Source: Neelides folsomi (Eukaryota; Arthropoda; Collembola; Neelipleona; Neelidae). From it: DNA of 39,815 nucleotides. The number at the start of each line of letters is the position of its first letter. The stretch's first letter is position 1. This document shows positions 21,728-33,975 of the stretch, piece by piece. The notes under the pieces were generated by a model. The model searched no databases, was not told where the DNA came from, and saw nothing but the letters and a program-made list of their open reading frames with translations. The position numbers were made by a program, and so were the translations under genes. Location of the stretch: positions 1 to 39,815 of the forward strand of contig JAQGBZ010000495.1 in NCBI GenBank assembly GCA_034687125.1, in the 5' to 3' direction.

Positions 21728-23244
21728 TTACGGTTTGACGACGAGAGGAAGGTGGATGGTAAGGATTTTAGATTTCCCATTGTAGTCGGCCCTACAATCC
21801 TCTTGGTGAATGTCGAGTGGAAGGAAAATGTCAAGACTCCCCACGGGACTTTCAACAATCAATCGATCCGCTCCAACAGAAACACTCAGCTTCTTAGCAT
21901 TCAACTATCAAAAATTAAATAATGAATAATTTAATAATTTAATTTTAAAAATGAACTTTTTATATTTTTTCTCATCTGGATAAAAATGCTCCGACTTACG
22001 AGATTCGGAAGTTTAATTTGAGCTTTTGCCAAATCCAATGATAATTGTTTAACAACGCAGCTGAGCTGTGAAGGTCCCGTCGCAACTTCTTCGATCATCT
22101 TTCGCTCTGGTAGTTCTTCAATGGTTGATTTTAATTCTTGAATGCCAGCCTTTCATAAAATTAATAAAAATAATACAATTGAAAAGTATAAGACTTATAA
22201 AAACGCTATTTATTATTAAATACAAAAAAACCATATTTGTTTCTGAACTTTTAATGAATAAATTCTAAATTATTACTTTTTGCTTGACAAATTGAGGAAT
22301 AAGTTTTCCAAAGCTTTTCCTATTATCGAGAATCTTGTAATTCTTGTCCACTTCCAACTTGTACTTTTCTTCGATACCTTCCAAAGAGACGACGACGACA
22401 AAAGTTCTGTACAATTCCGAATGTTTGAATTTCCCATTAAAGAAATCGGAGTTGATGATGACATCAAAGACGTCGCACGAAGAACCAGCTAAATTAAACA
22501 TTTAACATCTTTTAAGAAATTTAATAATAAAAGTACTTTGTAATTAAATAAGATATAAGAGCATAATAATTGTATAAAGGGACAAGTTTGCTAGTTTAAA
22601 GTCATTTTTAAGTGAACTTACAATTATCCTGCTCAACATGTTTTTCCCCAATGCTCATTGGAATCCTCACATTGTTTGACTCATTTGAGTCGTCGTCTGA
22701 CAACATGTTGGCAAACTCCTCATCGCTGTAAGCATCAACATTCGGCGGCGGTACTTCTTCAGAATGGCAAATATTCACGAACAGTTTCGTAGTGTCATTT
22801 TTATGCTTTGTCTTCACACAAATACCTTTTAAGAAATATAAATGTAATATAAATTATCATATACTGTCAATATCAATCAAAAATATCATCATCAACATAT
22901 AGGTAAGCATGTTATGTTTCAATTTTATAAATACCAGGAAGCGGAATTATGAATTTGCACTGGATTTGTTCCTGTCTTTGGCTCGGTGTAAGGATTCTCG
23001 GGGAATTCGAATCACCTGCCTAAAATGAATAATTCCAATTAATACCAATATCAGGTTAAAATTTCCAATTTCATAATATAAACTAACAAACGGTTATGTT
23101 AAATTTTGGTCAATTATCAATATAGGTTAAAATTGTACAATCATAATTAGATTTATTAGTAAATTAAAAAAATACCTCAGATGGATTTATCAAGAATTTG
23201 TTCTCAAAATTTCCGTCGTCAATTTCAAGGAAATTCCCTGCCAT
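21728..23244 (-). CDS. PIH1D1: PIH1 domain-containing protein 1
   Basis: Six exons (23244-23176, 23019-22935, 22825-22622, 22488-22277, 22149-22000, 21904-21728) give 298 aa, close to the roughly 290 aa of animal PIH1D1. It is an adaptor subunit of the R2TP co-chaperone (RUVBL1/2, RPAP3, PIH1D1), which helps HSP90 assemble snoRNPs, RNA polymerase II and PIKK kinases. Evidence: an N-terminal PIH1 domain (CKFIIPLPGICVKTKH, then KLFVNICHSEEVPPP, RIPMSIGEKH, DVFDVIINSDFF and LEGIEEKYKLEVDKNYKIL), followed by a C-terminal CS-like beta domain (LSVSVGADRLIVESP, ILTIHLPL). The Asp/Ser stretch SDDDSNESNN is an acidic insertion between strands. It is transcribed divergently from CAND1. Confidence 0.9.
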
Positions 23245-23916
23245 TTCTCTTTCTATTGTTTAACTTATCAAATAAATTGAACCTTTCCAATATTTCCAAA
23301 ATTAAAGGGAAATGTCTTATGATAAATTGAGAATATTATTGAAAATGATTTTAACTTAACTTCCTGTCTTAATTAAAAGTAAAGTTTGATCAATTGTAAT
23401 TGGAAGTTTTGAAGGAAAGGTTCTGTGTGGAAAAGGGAGGAAAGAAGTTAAAATGTGCGGTTTGGTCTAGCGGGAATTGTTGAGGGTCCCTCGTGACTTT
23501 GGCAGGTTCGCTTTAGCCAGTCACACTTTGGGATCGAAAACTCCTCCAAAGACTCGCTCCACTCCTCGTCAAATTCTGTAAATTAATCGGACCAATCGAC
23601 CAATTCAGTTAGACCATTTCACCTTTGACATGGTGACACTCCGAAAGCATTAAATAACTCTTCCCCATTTTTTCAATTCACAAACCCTGGGTGTCTCATT
23701 TCCCTCGATCGAATCTTTGCAATTACTTTGTTCCTCCCGGCTTCACCGGCCGACCCCGTGAATCAACGCTAACCATCACCTGGTAATTACCTCCATCACT
23801 CTTCAGCACCTTAATTAATATCAGTTCCTTTAATTTGGTTTTAATACTGATTTAAATTTCATTTAATTGTTCAGACTTTCTAGCCCTTTAACGTTGGTTG
23901 ACCCCCCGACGCCAAA
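23245..23916. promoter_or_regulatory. Divergent promoter region of PIH1D1 and CAND1
   Basis: This 672-bp spacer separates the two start codons, which face away from each other. The part at about 23440-23790 is noticeably less AT-rich than most intergenic DNA here, as expected for a shared housekeeping promoter. No strong TATA box was seen. CAND1 has a pyrimidine-rich leader ending GACGCCAAAATG, a good start context. Confidence 0.5.
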
Positions 23917-26900
23917 ATGTCGACGGTTTCGTTCCACATCGCCAATTTGTTGGAGAAGGTTTATATTTAACTAATTTATATTTAACTTCATGATTTTAAT
24001 TATATTTTAACCAGCCTGTGGTGGTTGAATTATATTCAGGTTTCAATTACGCCATATTAATTTCCTAATTTCGTTTTTTACAGATGACATCCAACGACAA
24101 GGACTTTCGGTTCATGGCCACCAATGATCTCATGGCCGAACTCCAGAAAGATTCTATTAAACTTGATGACGATTCAGAGAGGAAAGTTGTCAGGATGCTC
24201 CTTAAACTACTTGAAGACAAAAATGGAGAAGTTCAAAATTTGGCTGTCAAATGGTTAAAATTTAATAACATTTATTTTTTAATTAATCTCTTTATTCGAG
24301 GTTCAACAGTCCAACTTGTCTTTAATATTAATTTTTGTTATTTATTTCCCCCTATTATCAAACTATAAATATAAACAGTATTTAACTTTTGTTCAATTTG
24401 TGATTTTATTAGTCTTGGACCACTCGTGGCAAAGGTGAAGGAAGCTCAGGTCGAGACGATCGTTGACAATTTGTGCACGAATATGACTGGGGAAAAAGAA
24501 CAACTTCGTGACATTTCATCTATCGGACTTAAAACTGTCATCTCCGAACTTCCTCTTTCCAACCAAGCTCTGGCCACTTGCATCTGTAAGAAAATTATTG
24601 CCAAGCTGACTCTCGCAATTACAAAGGTATTTAATCCCAGAACTTCCAATTATTAGTAAACTGATATTGTAAACATATTTCAAGACTTAAAATATAAAAC
24701 TATTTATTAAGTTGTTAAATTAATTATGATTTGGGTAAATAGCAAGAAGACGTGACAGTTCAACTTGAAGCTCTGGACATTCTCGGAGATTTATTGTCCC
24801 GATTTGGAGGAATTCTTCAAAGTTACCATCCCCAGCTGTTAGAAGCTCTTCTTCCCCAACTTGGAAGTGGACGTCAAGCAGTGAGGAAAAGGAGCGTGGT
24901 CGCTTTAGGGTTTTTGGCTGCCGCCTGTTCCATTCAAAACTATCAACGAATGGTCACTTTGCTCGTTGAGGAAATGCGCCGAGGTTTGGCAGAAGGCAAT
25001 GCCAATACTTACATCCAATGCTGTGCCACCATATGCAAGAACAGTGGCCAGAGATTTGCTGAATATCTCGACAACGTTGTGGTCATGCTCCGTTCTGCTT
25101 GTGACACCATTGATGACGATGAATTGAAGGAAAATTCACTTCAGGTAAGTTTCAAATATATTATTTTAAAAATTCACAATTTATTAATTTTCATTTGAAT
25201 TTTTTAATATTTAATGATTTAATATTTTATTTAAATTGCTGAATGATTATTTTATTTAATTGATCTTTAGGCTTTTGAAGTATTTGTGTTGAGATGCCCA
25301 CAAGAAATGGGAGCTTTGGGACATTTGGAAGCCGTGTTGACTCTTTGCACTCGCTTGATCTCCCACGATCCAAATTACAACGATGAGGAAATGTCTGGAT
25401 TTAACCCGCTGAATGAAGAAAGCATGGACACGACCACTGAAGACGACGATGACGATTTAGCAGGAGATGGGGACGAAGCTGAGGAAGACGAATATTCTGA
25501 TGATGATGATATGTCTTGGAAGGTAAGGCAATCACTTAAAAAATTAACAGCTACCAATTTACTAATCTTATCTCTTGTTATTTTAAAAGTACATTGTTAA
25601 ATCATGGTTAATTCATTATACTTGAATTAAATTATGTTGAATGAAACTGTAATTAAATATTTTTAAATGTAAAGGTTCGCCGTGGAGCAGCTAAATGTAT
25701 CGAAGAAGTGATCGTCTCAAGACCCGACGTCCTTCCTTACATTTATCTCAATGTCTCTCATGTCTTGGTGAGTCGTTTCCGCGAACGAGAGGAAAATGTG
25801 CGGATCGACGTTTTTTCTGCGTATCGAGCTCTGCTCAGAGCAACCAAACCCGCCGTGGCTGCCATCAACGAATCAAGAATTACTGGACTTCCACCGTCTG
25901 TTGATGCACAGGCGATTGTTGCTGCATTGGAGTCACAAATTCCCCAACTTGTAAGAAATTTTTATTTAAAAGTTTACCATTTTAAAAGTTTAATACAATT
26001 TTATCTTTATTCTCCGAAATTATAGAACTTAAGATTTATTATCAACCATTATTATTATTATTAACATTATTAATCCAATTATGTTTTAAACATTATTTTC
26101 GATGTGGATAATTCAAATTATAATTGTTCAGGTCAAAGTGGTTCAGAAACAACTGAAAGAAAAGAATCTGAAGAGTCGTCAAGTTGCTCTACAACTTCTT
26201 GGTGATCTTGTTGGAGTTTTGCCCGGCTGCTTGGCTCCATATTTGTCAGGAATGATGAATGGAATTCTTGTTTGTCTCTCGTAAGTACAACTTCATTATA
26301 ATAAAATTAAACTAAATCTTTAACTTAATTACCTAATATACAAAATACTTAACATACTTAATATAACGTTTTTATTAATTCCCAATAATTAATGTTATAT
26401 TTAATAATTCAATTTATTTAATCCATTTTAGGGATCGGAGTTCAACATCTAATGTGAGGACGAACACACTTTCCTTCCTTCACTGCATCATGTCATGTCA
26501 CGGAGTGGAAGTTGTTCAACCCCATGTTGAATCCCTTCTTCCGGCTCTCCTCACTTGTGTCAACGACTCCTTCTATAAAGTGACCTCTGAAGCTCTTTCC
26601 TCGCTCCAAGTTCTCATCCGTGTAGTGGCAAGTGGAGACGGACCGCAACATCCAGCCGCTGCTTCTATTGCTCGAGATATCTACGGCCCTGTTTTGGATC
26701 GTCTGAAGGCCACTGATATTGATCAGGAAGTGAAGGAGACGGCTATTACCACCATGGCCACTCTCATGGCCCATCTTGGGAATTATGTAGCTTTGGAGTG
26801 GACAATCTGTTTGCCCATTTTCCTGGAGCGTCTTAAGAATGAAATAACTCGGTTGACGGCAGTGAAGGCTTTGAATTTAATGGCTGCGTCTCGATTGGTT

Positions 26901-29456
26901 GATTTGGACTTGAGGGGATTGTTGGGTGATGCTGTTCCTGTTTTGGCATCATTCTTGAGAAAGAACCAGAGAGCTTTGAAGCTCGCAACTTTATCACTTC
27001 TTGACACACTCGTAAAAAGGTATTTAATTAAGAAACTATTTAAAAAATTTAACAACCTCATGATATATCCTAAATTATTATATTTTAATAATTATTGAAT
27101 TTTGCTTTATTTATATTGTTTTTATTAATTGGGGTTTGTATTTGAGGTGTTTCGGTATTTAATTAAAATTTTTATTTTAGCAGATATGGACCGATGGAAG
27201 AGCGTCTTTTGGAAAGTGTCATCGTTGAACTTCCGGCTCTTCTGAATGAAAGCGACCTTCATTGTGCCCAGCAAACTCTTCAGCTTATGACTTCAATCGC
27301 CACTTGTCAAACACAAGCTTTAGAACGTGCGGCGACTGTTTGTATGCCTTCGATCATGGTCCTTGTCAGATCTCCTTTAATGCAAGGTTGGTCAAATCCT
27401 AATTATAATAAAATAATAATTTAAATTATTCGTTTATTATATATGGTAAACTTACAATATTTCTTTTTTATGTTTTAGGAGCTGCTTTGGGAGCTTTGAT
27501 GGATTTCCTTTTGGCTCTCGTGAAGGCCAACATTCCAAGTTTCTCTTCACAAAAGCTATTAGGAATTTTCCTCACTCCAGAAAAACCAGAACATCGTGTA
27601 GAGAATGGAGCCCATCCACACAAGCAGAGTTTCTATTCTTTGGCAAAGTGCTTGTCGGTCATCAGTGTCGGCGCTGGACCTCAAGAAGCCCTCCGAGTTG
27701 CTTCTGGATTTCTCAGCGACCTCACCAAGCTCAACACACTCACTGACCCGCAAATTGTCATTGCATTGCTTTCTGTGGGAGAAATTGGACGTCATGTGTA
27801 AGAATTTAAAATGTTTAATAGATGGTTTCATAATTTGATTTATTTATTTGCCAATTATCACAAATATTTTTTTTATTTTTTAGGGATTTGTCAAATGTGA
27901 GGAATTTAAGGGAAACGATTCTCGTTTGCTTTTCCCATGGATCTGAAGAGGTCAAGACAGCAGCGGCTTATTCCTTTGGCTCAGTGGCTATTGGGAATTT
28001 ACCAGCCTTCCTTCCAGCCCTGTTGAATGAGATGGGAGAACAGCCGAAGAAACAATATTTGCTTCTTCATGCACTGAAAGAGGTAAAATATAATTATTAT
28101 TATCTGTAATTGTAATTAAAATTAGTAAAATTGCTCTTAAAATTAGTAAAATTGCTCTTAAAATTACTATATTTAATATTTAAGTAAGTTGCTTTAATAA
28201 ATTATTTTAACATTATTCGTTTAGATAATTTCGGCTCAACAAGGAGTGAACATTTCAAAATGGACTGAAGACATTTGGACTGCATTGTTTGGTCATGCCG
28301 AATGCCCAGAAGAAGGGACGAGGAATGTCGTGGCGGAATGTTTGGGAAGACTCACTTTGGCAAACCCAGAAGTTTTCTTGCCAAGGTTGAAAAACGCTTT
28401 AGCTTCTCCTTCCAACTTACTTCGTACAACTGTGGTGACGGCTGTGAAGTTCACCATTGTCGATCAGCCACAAGCGATTGATCCAATCCTTAAAGTTACA
28501 ATCGGAGATTTCTTGAAAGCTCTTTCCGACCCGGACCTCAACGTTCGGAGGGTTGCACTCGTCGCCTTCAATTCGGCTGCTCACAATAAACCCGCACTTG
28601 TTAGAGATCTTTTACCTCAATTGCTCCCTCAGCTGTATATTGAAACTCAAGTCAGGGTAAGTGAACCAAATTCATTTATTAATTAAAATGCTCACTTAAT
28701 TTAAAGAATGTAATTTTTAATTAGATTAATTACCAATTATTATAAAAAATGTAAAATAGTGAAATAATAATATTATTGAAACTAATTAATTTTTCCATTG
28801 CAGAAAGAATTGATCCGTGAAGTTGAAATGGGTCCGTTTAAACATTCAGTTGACGATGGTCTTGATCTTCGTAAAGCCGCCTTTGAATGCATGTACACTC
28901 TCCTTGACTCTTGTCTTGACCGATTGGACATTCGGGACTTTGTGGTGCACGTGGAGAACGGGTTGAGGGATCATTATGATATCAAGATGTTGACTTATTT
29001 GATGGTCGCTCGTCTTGCTTCGCTTTGCCCTGCACAAGTCTTTGCGCGTCTTGACAAACTCATCGATCCTCTCAAAGCTACAGTGACACTCAAAGTGAAG
29101 GCCAATTCTGTGAAGCAAGAATATGAGAAACAGGATGAGCTCAAAAGAGCAGCTCTCAGAGCCGTTTCTGCACTAAACGATTTACCTGACTCGGGTGAGT
29201 TTTATTAAATTAAACTAATTTTATTAAATAAAGCTAATTTTGTTAAATTACAATCACCACTAAATAATTTAGTCTAAATTAATTATTATTTAAATTAATG
29301 AATTAATTTGAAGTTAATTTTGATATTTGGAAATGAATAGATAAACACTTGCAATTGGCGGAGTTTGTTGCGAATATCAAAACGACCCCTGAGCTTTCAT
29401 CTCTCTACGACTCGGTCATTCTCTCAGCCAACCAAGTTCCCATGAGCGTCGACTAA
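23917..29456 (+). CDS. CAND1: Cullin-associated NEDD8-dissociated protein 1
   Basis: Fourteen exons: 23917-23958, 24084-24253, 24413-24626, 24743-25144, 25271-25522, 25675-25950, 26132-26280, 26432-27019, 27181-27386, 27479-27797, 27884-28082, 28225-28656, 28804-29194 and 29341-29456. They yield 1251 aa; vertebrate CAND1 is about 1230. CAND1 is a HEAT-repeat solenoid that binds un-neddylated cullin-RBX1 and exchanges substrate receptors of SCF-type ubiquitin ligases. Hallmarks: [32 protein letters not shown], an acidic insert near residue 420 ending [78 protein letters not shown] and the near-invariant [20 protein letters not shown]. All junctions keep frame. Exon 9 has an ambiguous tandem acceptor (see findings). 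Confidence 0.97.
28116..28157 (+). repeat. Two-copy 21-bp tandem repeat in CAND1 intron 11
   Basis: TTAAAATTAGTAAAATTGCTC occurs twice in direct succession (28116-28136 and 28137-28157), and a third partial unit starts at once. The exact identity points to a recent slippage duplication. No functional signal is evident. Confidence 0.8.
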
Positions 29457-30483
29457 ACTTACTTTATTTCTATTCTACGACAATTATGATTAATTTATAT
29501 AAGTACTTTATGAACCAATGAATTACAATTCCCTTCTTTATATACCACTCCTTACTCGTCCCATCATCACATTAAATATTATTCGAATCACAGGGAATTA
29601 ATTTGGAAAAAATGTAAAAATTGTTAGATTGGAATAAAATGGCTTGTATGAACTTATAAAAGTTATCATTTACTTAATTGTTATTTAATCTCATTTGTTA
29701 ATTGATTGTATCGTATGTAGGATAAAGTTAAGTTAAAGTTAGGAAAAATGATTGAAAACTTTAATGATGTTAAATTAGTTAACACATGAATTTATAAATT
29801 GAATTTCCAATTTGTGAACTTTTATACCTAAGTGATTTGTGAAGTGTGAAGGAATGGATATGATCGTAAGGTTGGAGTCCATACATGGTAATACCTAGTT
29901 AATTAGATATTAAAAGCATTATATAATTACTATTGTTAATTAATTTACAATAACTTATTAACTATTAATTACAATTAAATTGGAAATGTCTAAATGGTAA
30001 TTATTGCTTAATTCAAGTTAATTATTGTAATTATTGAATGATGTTATAAATTGTTTTTTGGTTATCTATTGGTACTTTTAGATTTAATTTACTATTAAAT
30101 AAAAATAAATTAATATGGAAGAAATTAAATATTAACTAATGTATAACGTATTTGAGAATTGATTCCTTTCCCTGTTATTATTTAGGATTTGTTTACATTT
30201 ACTATTAGTGGAAAATATAATACAATAAACTAATAGTAAATATATAACAAAAGTGTGTAAAAAGAACAAAATATTTCTAAATAGAATTTTTATTTAAACT
30301 GTTATTTTAGTTTACAAAGTCTCACTTTTTCGTTTTTGTTTGTAGTGAAAGATTACATTTCCTTATACTCTAATTTAAGGTAAGGTTTAATTATTGTGTA
30401 TATTAAATGAATTAATGAAGATGAAAGAAATAAAGTGATATGTCTGTAATTTTTTTAATTTCACCATTCATTACCGAAAGAAA
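29457..30483. other. CAND1 3' region and spacer, no gene seen
   Basis: A polyadenylation-type signal (GGAATAAAATGG) lies near 29630, about 180 bp after the CAND1 stop codon. The rest is AT-rich spacer with no exon, RNA gene or clear repeat that I can support. Confidence 0.5.
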
Positions 30484-30684
30484 TAACGTACAGACCCGTC
30501 AACGAATTATGGTTGGAATTAGCTATTTAAAATATTTTAAAAATATTCGGGCCCCGAATTATGTCATGTCACTATTTAGAGTATATCCGCGGGTCAGAGG
30601 TAATTAAAGAGGTTATGTCAATTTTTAGGTCAATTTTTAAACATGTCCCGGGAGGCCCGGGACAAATATCGGGTCTTTACGGTA
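30484..30684. mobile_element. MITE-like element with short terminal inverted repeats
   Basis: The 15-base ends TAACGTACAGACCCG (30484-30498) and CGGGTCTTTACGGTA (30670-30684) are inverted copies with two mismatches. The 201-bp interval holds two further palindromes: ATTCGGG-C-CCCGAAT at 30545-30559 and GTCCCGGG-AGG-CCCGGGAC at 30645-30663. It also has a GC content unlike the flanks, and no coding capacity. This is typical of a non-autonomous DNA transposon. A target-site duplication was not clear, so the superfamily is open. Confidence 0.55.
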
Positions 30685-30898
30685 TGCGGAATTATTCTAC
30701 CAAGTTATAACCTTATAATAATCTTAATCAAAATTGAAATATAAATGCTTAAATTTATTTAAGTTAAAATCAATAAAACTATCTTATTTTAATATTTAGG
30801 GATAAATCAATATTCACATCTTGCCAATTTAAGTAATATCCACTTTTGTATAACTTTCTATTCACTAAATATTCTGCTTTATAATATTTAAGTTTGTA

Positions 30899-31640
30899 AT
30901 GTAATGTCAATAATTAATGTATTATTAATTAATTTACTTGATATGTACAATGTGGGCCTTAAAGTACGTTCTATTTCAAAAAATTATAACGAAATTGTAA
31001 ATATTTTATCCTTGTATAAATATGATTTTTTTGCATGCACCGAATTTTGGTTATCTCCAAATCAATTAATTTCTCCTATACCGTTTTGATGGTTATGGTG
31101 GAATTATTATATATATAAACTCTAGTTTAAAAAGTTCTGTTATTGAAAAGCTAACATATACCACTAATGAACAGATTCAATTCCTGTTAAAATTCAATTA
31201 ATCTACTTTAAACAATGCATTATCACTGTTGTATATGCACCACCAAATTCGTCAATATATCCTTGGTAAGCATCGTTTTGATCTATAAATCCTTTATTTT
31301 TATAAGTTCGGTTATCATAATAAGTTTGTATTGAAAGAACCGATTCAAAATCAGCAAAATATTCGACATAATTTTTAATAATGAATTTTCATTTTTATCT
31401 GGATCAGAAGGTTACTTTAATAAATATATTTCACAATTGCTAAATGCTTTTAAGTGTAAAGAACTTTTAATTTTAATGCCATTTTTGAAATTTAACGAAC
31501 TAGTTATATTAATGTTTATTAAAATATATAAACACACAAAGTTAACTATTATAAATAAAAATAGCATTTTTATAAAAAAAATTCCTCCCTTCCTTTTTAA
31601 CTACTTTGAGTATATATTTAGACAAAACTTGTAACTTATT
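30899..31640 (+). pseudogene. Decayed non-LTR retrotransposon endonuclease fragment
   Basis: Spread over shifted frames are pieces that match the apurinic-endonuclease domain of non-LTR (LINE-type) retrotransposons. In order they are an N-terminal KVRSISKNYNEIVNILSLYK followed by YDFFACTEFWLSP (the acidic T-E-x-WL motif), then GGIIIYINSSLK, then ITVVYAPPNSS (the VYxPPN motif). Further downstream is an Asn/Phe/Lys-rich frame (31437-31634) that may be the following segment. Stops and frameshifts break it repeatedly. I saw no intact reverse transcriptase. It is an old, 5'-part-only insertion and cannot be mobile by itself. Confidence 0.6.
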
Positions 31641-33077
31641 ATGTTATTACATTACAAGGTAATCAGATTTTATATTTTAAATTTCTATATTTCATAAAAC
31701 TTATTTGATGTAAAGTTATAGTCCTTATATTAATGGAATAACTTATAATGGTAAATACTTTAACTCTCTTAATTTCGTAGACACAGAAGAAATGATGAAC
31801 TAATTAATTACCAAACATTTGTTAATCAAATTAGTATCGATTATTGTTAAGAAGAATAAATTAATTACTTATAAATATTTAATGCTAATTAATAATTGAT
31901 TTGGGTGAAAGCTAGGGCGTAAATCTACATTTAACGAAATTATTAAATATTTTTTGCAACAGTGTACCTATAAAACGAACATGAAGTATGATAATGATAA
32001 GCTTAAATTTGTTACAGTAAAAATGTTTTCTTTCCTAATTCTGATCCTTCTATTTGTTACATATGCCTTCTGTACTCACTGGATTGTTAATTTATTTCTC
32101 AAGAGCATTATAGAGGAATAGTTCATTTTGACCGTTAAAGGAAACTCGAATGTTTTGTTGAATCAAATGATGATAATAAGAATACTGATTTAACGACATT
32201 AAAATACATACAACAAACAGAATAGTTTCTCTAATATCTCCAACTTGGCCTCTTCCAAGGTGAAGAAATAGAATTCGTCACATTTACAATCTAAAGACCA
32301 AATGTAATGTTAAATGTAAAAGACAAAAATCAATGCTAACATCAACATTGATATTATCAATTATTATCTACCATTGAGTGTGAAACAAATAGATGTAATA
32401 TTATAGCCTTTAATAAGAATAATCATTATGAACTTGTTGAATGTGGTTTTTGATACACGCGAGCCAAATCCTCACTATTCGTCCTTCAAAAGAAAATTGA
32501 AAGTGAACAGGTGCAGGTGAAGACCAAGTAGGGACATTTAAACATGTCAAAGGGATTCAAAACCATGTCATGTGTCGTCCTTATCCAATTAAAAATCCAT
32601 TTCCATTCAACGAGTGAATAAATTTCAAAATAAACAGGAACATAACACATACATAGAAAAATACAATATAAAAATTATAAGAGTTCTATTGAACTTCTTA
32701 TGTTCTGTTTGTATCTTTTACACACAAATAAATAAATATATATTTAATGTTAACATCTTAATATAAGATAAGTAATCTTCTATGTATATTCTGTATATAT
32801 CAGTACATTCATATGTACGTACAAGGATGCGGTTTGGCACTCAATAAAAGTGAAATACAATATATTGTATTAAATTATATTCCCATTACCAATCAAGGCA
32901 AATTACATAAAAATTTAGCATATAATGAATTAATGACATAATTTAACATTGTTATCGTAATATCGCCTAAATGAATAATTCATCATTAAGGAGAAATTGA
33001 ACAAATTTGGTTGTGAAGGATTGAAGAACAAATTGAGGATTGTGAGGAAAAGTTCCTCAGTCGTTTGGTGTCTCAAG
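31641..33077. other. Intergenic, one candidate small ORF
   Basis: AT-rich DNA upstream of the Reeler gene. Apart from the small frame at 31981-32121 I saw no exon. Parts near the left end may be further decayed retrotransposon sequence, but no motif is clear enough to name. Confidence 0.4.
31981..32121 (+). CDS. Candidate 46-aa membrane or secreted micro-ORF
   Basis: ATG to TAG in one frame, 46 codons. After a short basic start, residues 15-31 form a strongly hydrophobic segment (MFSFLILILLFVTYAFC) followed by HWIVNLFLKS. This could be a small membrane peptide or the signal-peptide exon of a longer gene. No splice-consistent continuation or conserved motif was found, and AT-rich sequence often encodes hydrophobic runs by chance. 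Confidence 0.2.
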   Translation: MKYDNDKLKFVTVKMFSFLILILLFVTYAFCTHWIVNLFLKSIIEE

Positions 33078-33712
33078 ATGAAGTCGTATCTCTTTTTGGT
33101 CTTTGGTTCCTTCCTTGCCGTTTCCCATGGCTATTCTGCAGGAGCTCCGAACGATGAAGAGATTTGCAAGACAATGGTCCCGGGACATCCAGCCGACCCG
33201 CAGAAAATCCCTTTTCCATTTTCAATAACGGTCGACAAACGTGAAGTAAAGGCGGGAGATGAAGTTGAACTCAAACTGAGAACGAGGTCAAGGTCTCAGA
33301 AATTCAGGGGATATTTCGTCATGGGGAGAAATTCAAATTATGAAGAGGATCATAAACCTGTTGGAACTTTTTTGGCTGTTGACAACCCAGATTCTTCGGT
33401 TGTGGGATGTTATGGATTACCAGGGAGTGCGATTACACACAGAGATGGAGAAATCAAAACAACGGTTCCTTTGAAATGGACGGCTCCAACTGAAAAGGGA
33501 ACTTATGTTCTTTTGTAAGTTTTCATATTAATTATAAAAACCAAATTATCTATATTTATCATTATTATCATATATTTGCATATCGCAATATTTATATTAT
33601 ATAATTAGGATAAAAATTAATTTTTGTTTTCAATTATTGTAGAACTACGCTTGTACAAGATGGAAAAACATTTTGGGTGAGACAACCTTCGCAGAACATT
33701 ACAGTCATTTGA
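33078..33712 (+). CDS. Secreted Reeler-domain defence protein
   Basis: Two exons (33078-33514, 33643-33712) encode 168 aa. The ATG at 33078 is chosen because it directly opens a signal peptide (MKSYLFLVFGSFLAVSHG). The open frame extends 81 bases further upstream without a clear start. The mature part is a single Reeler domain (Reelin N-terminal type): GAPNDEEICKTMVPGHPADPQ, then PFSITVDKREVKAGDEVEL, KFRGYFVMGR, GCYGLPGSAITHRDGE, a VPLKWTAPTEKGTYVL strand and the closing beta strands with an NITVI end. Single-domain secreted Reeler proteins of arthropods (defence protein or noduler types) bind microbes and promote nodulation. That role is inferred from the family here. Confidence 0.88.
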
Positions 33713-33975
33713 AAATCTATTTATTGTTTATTTAAGTTAATAAATTTCACAATTTAAGTTAAATGAAACCTGTATTGAATTACTGCATAACGCAAAATTA
33801 GAATTTAAGGCATAATTGAATAAATAAAAAACATTATTTATCTCTGCAAGTTCAAATTAATAAAATATGCGCATATCTTTCTAAGTCAACGCTATAATAT
33901 ATAAATGGAGTAATCTTAAATTCTATAATAAAATTTAAAAAATTGCACAAAATAAAAATATTTGCTAATTTGGTC

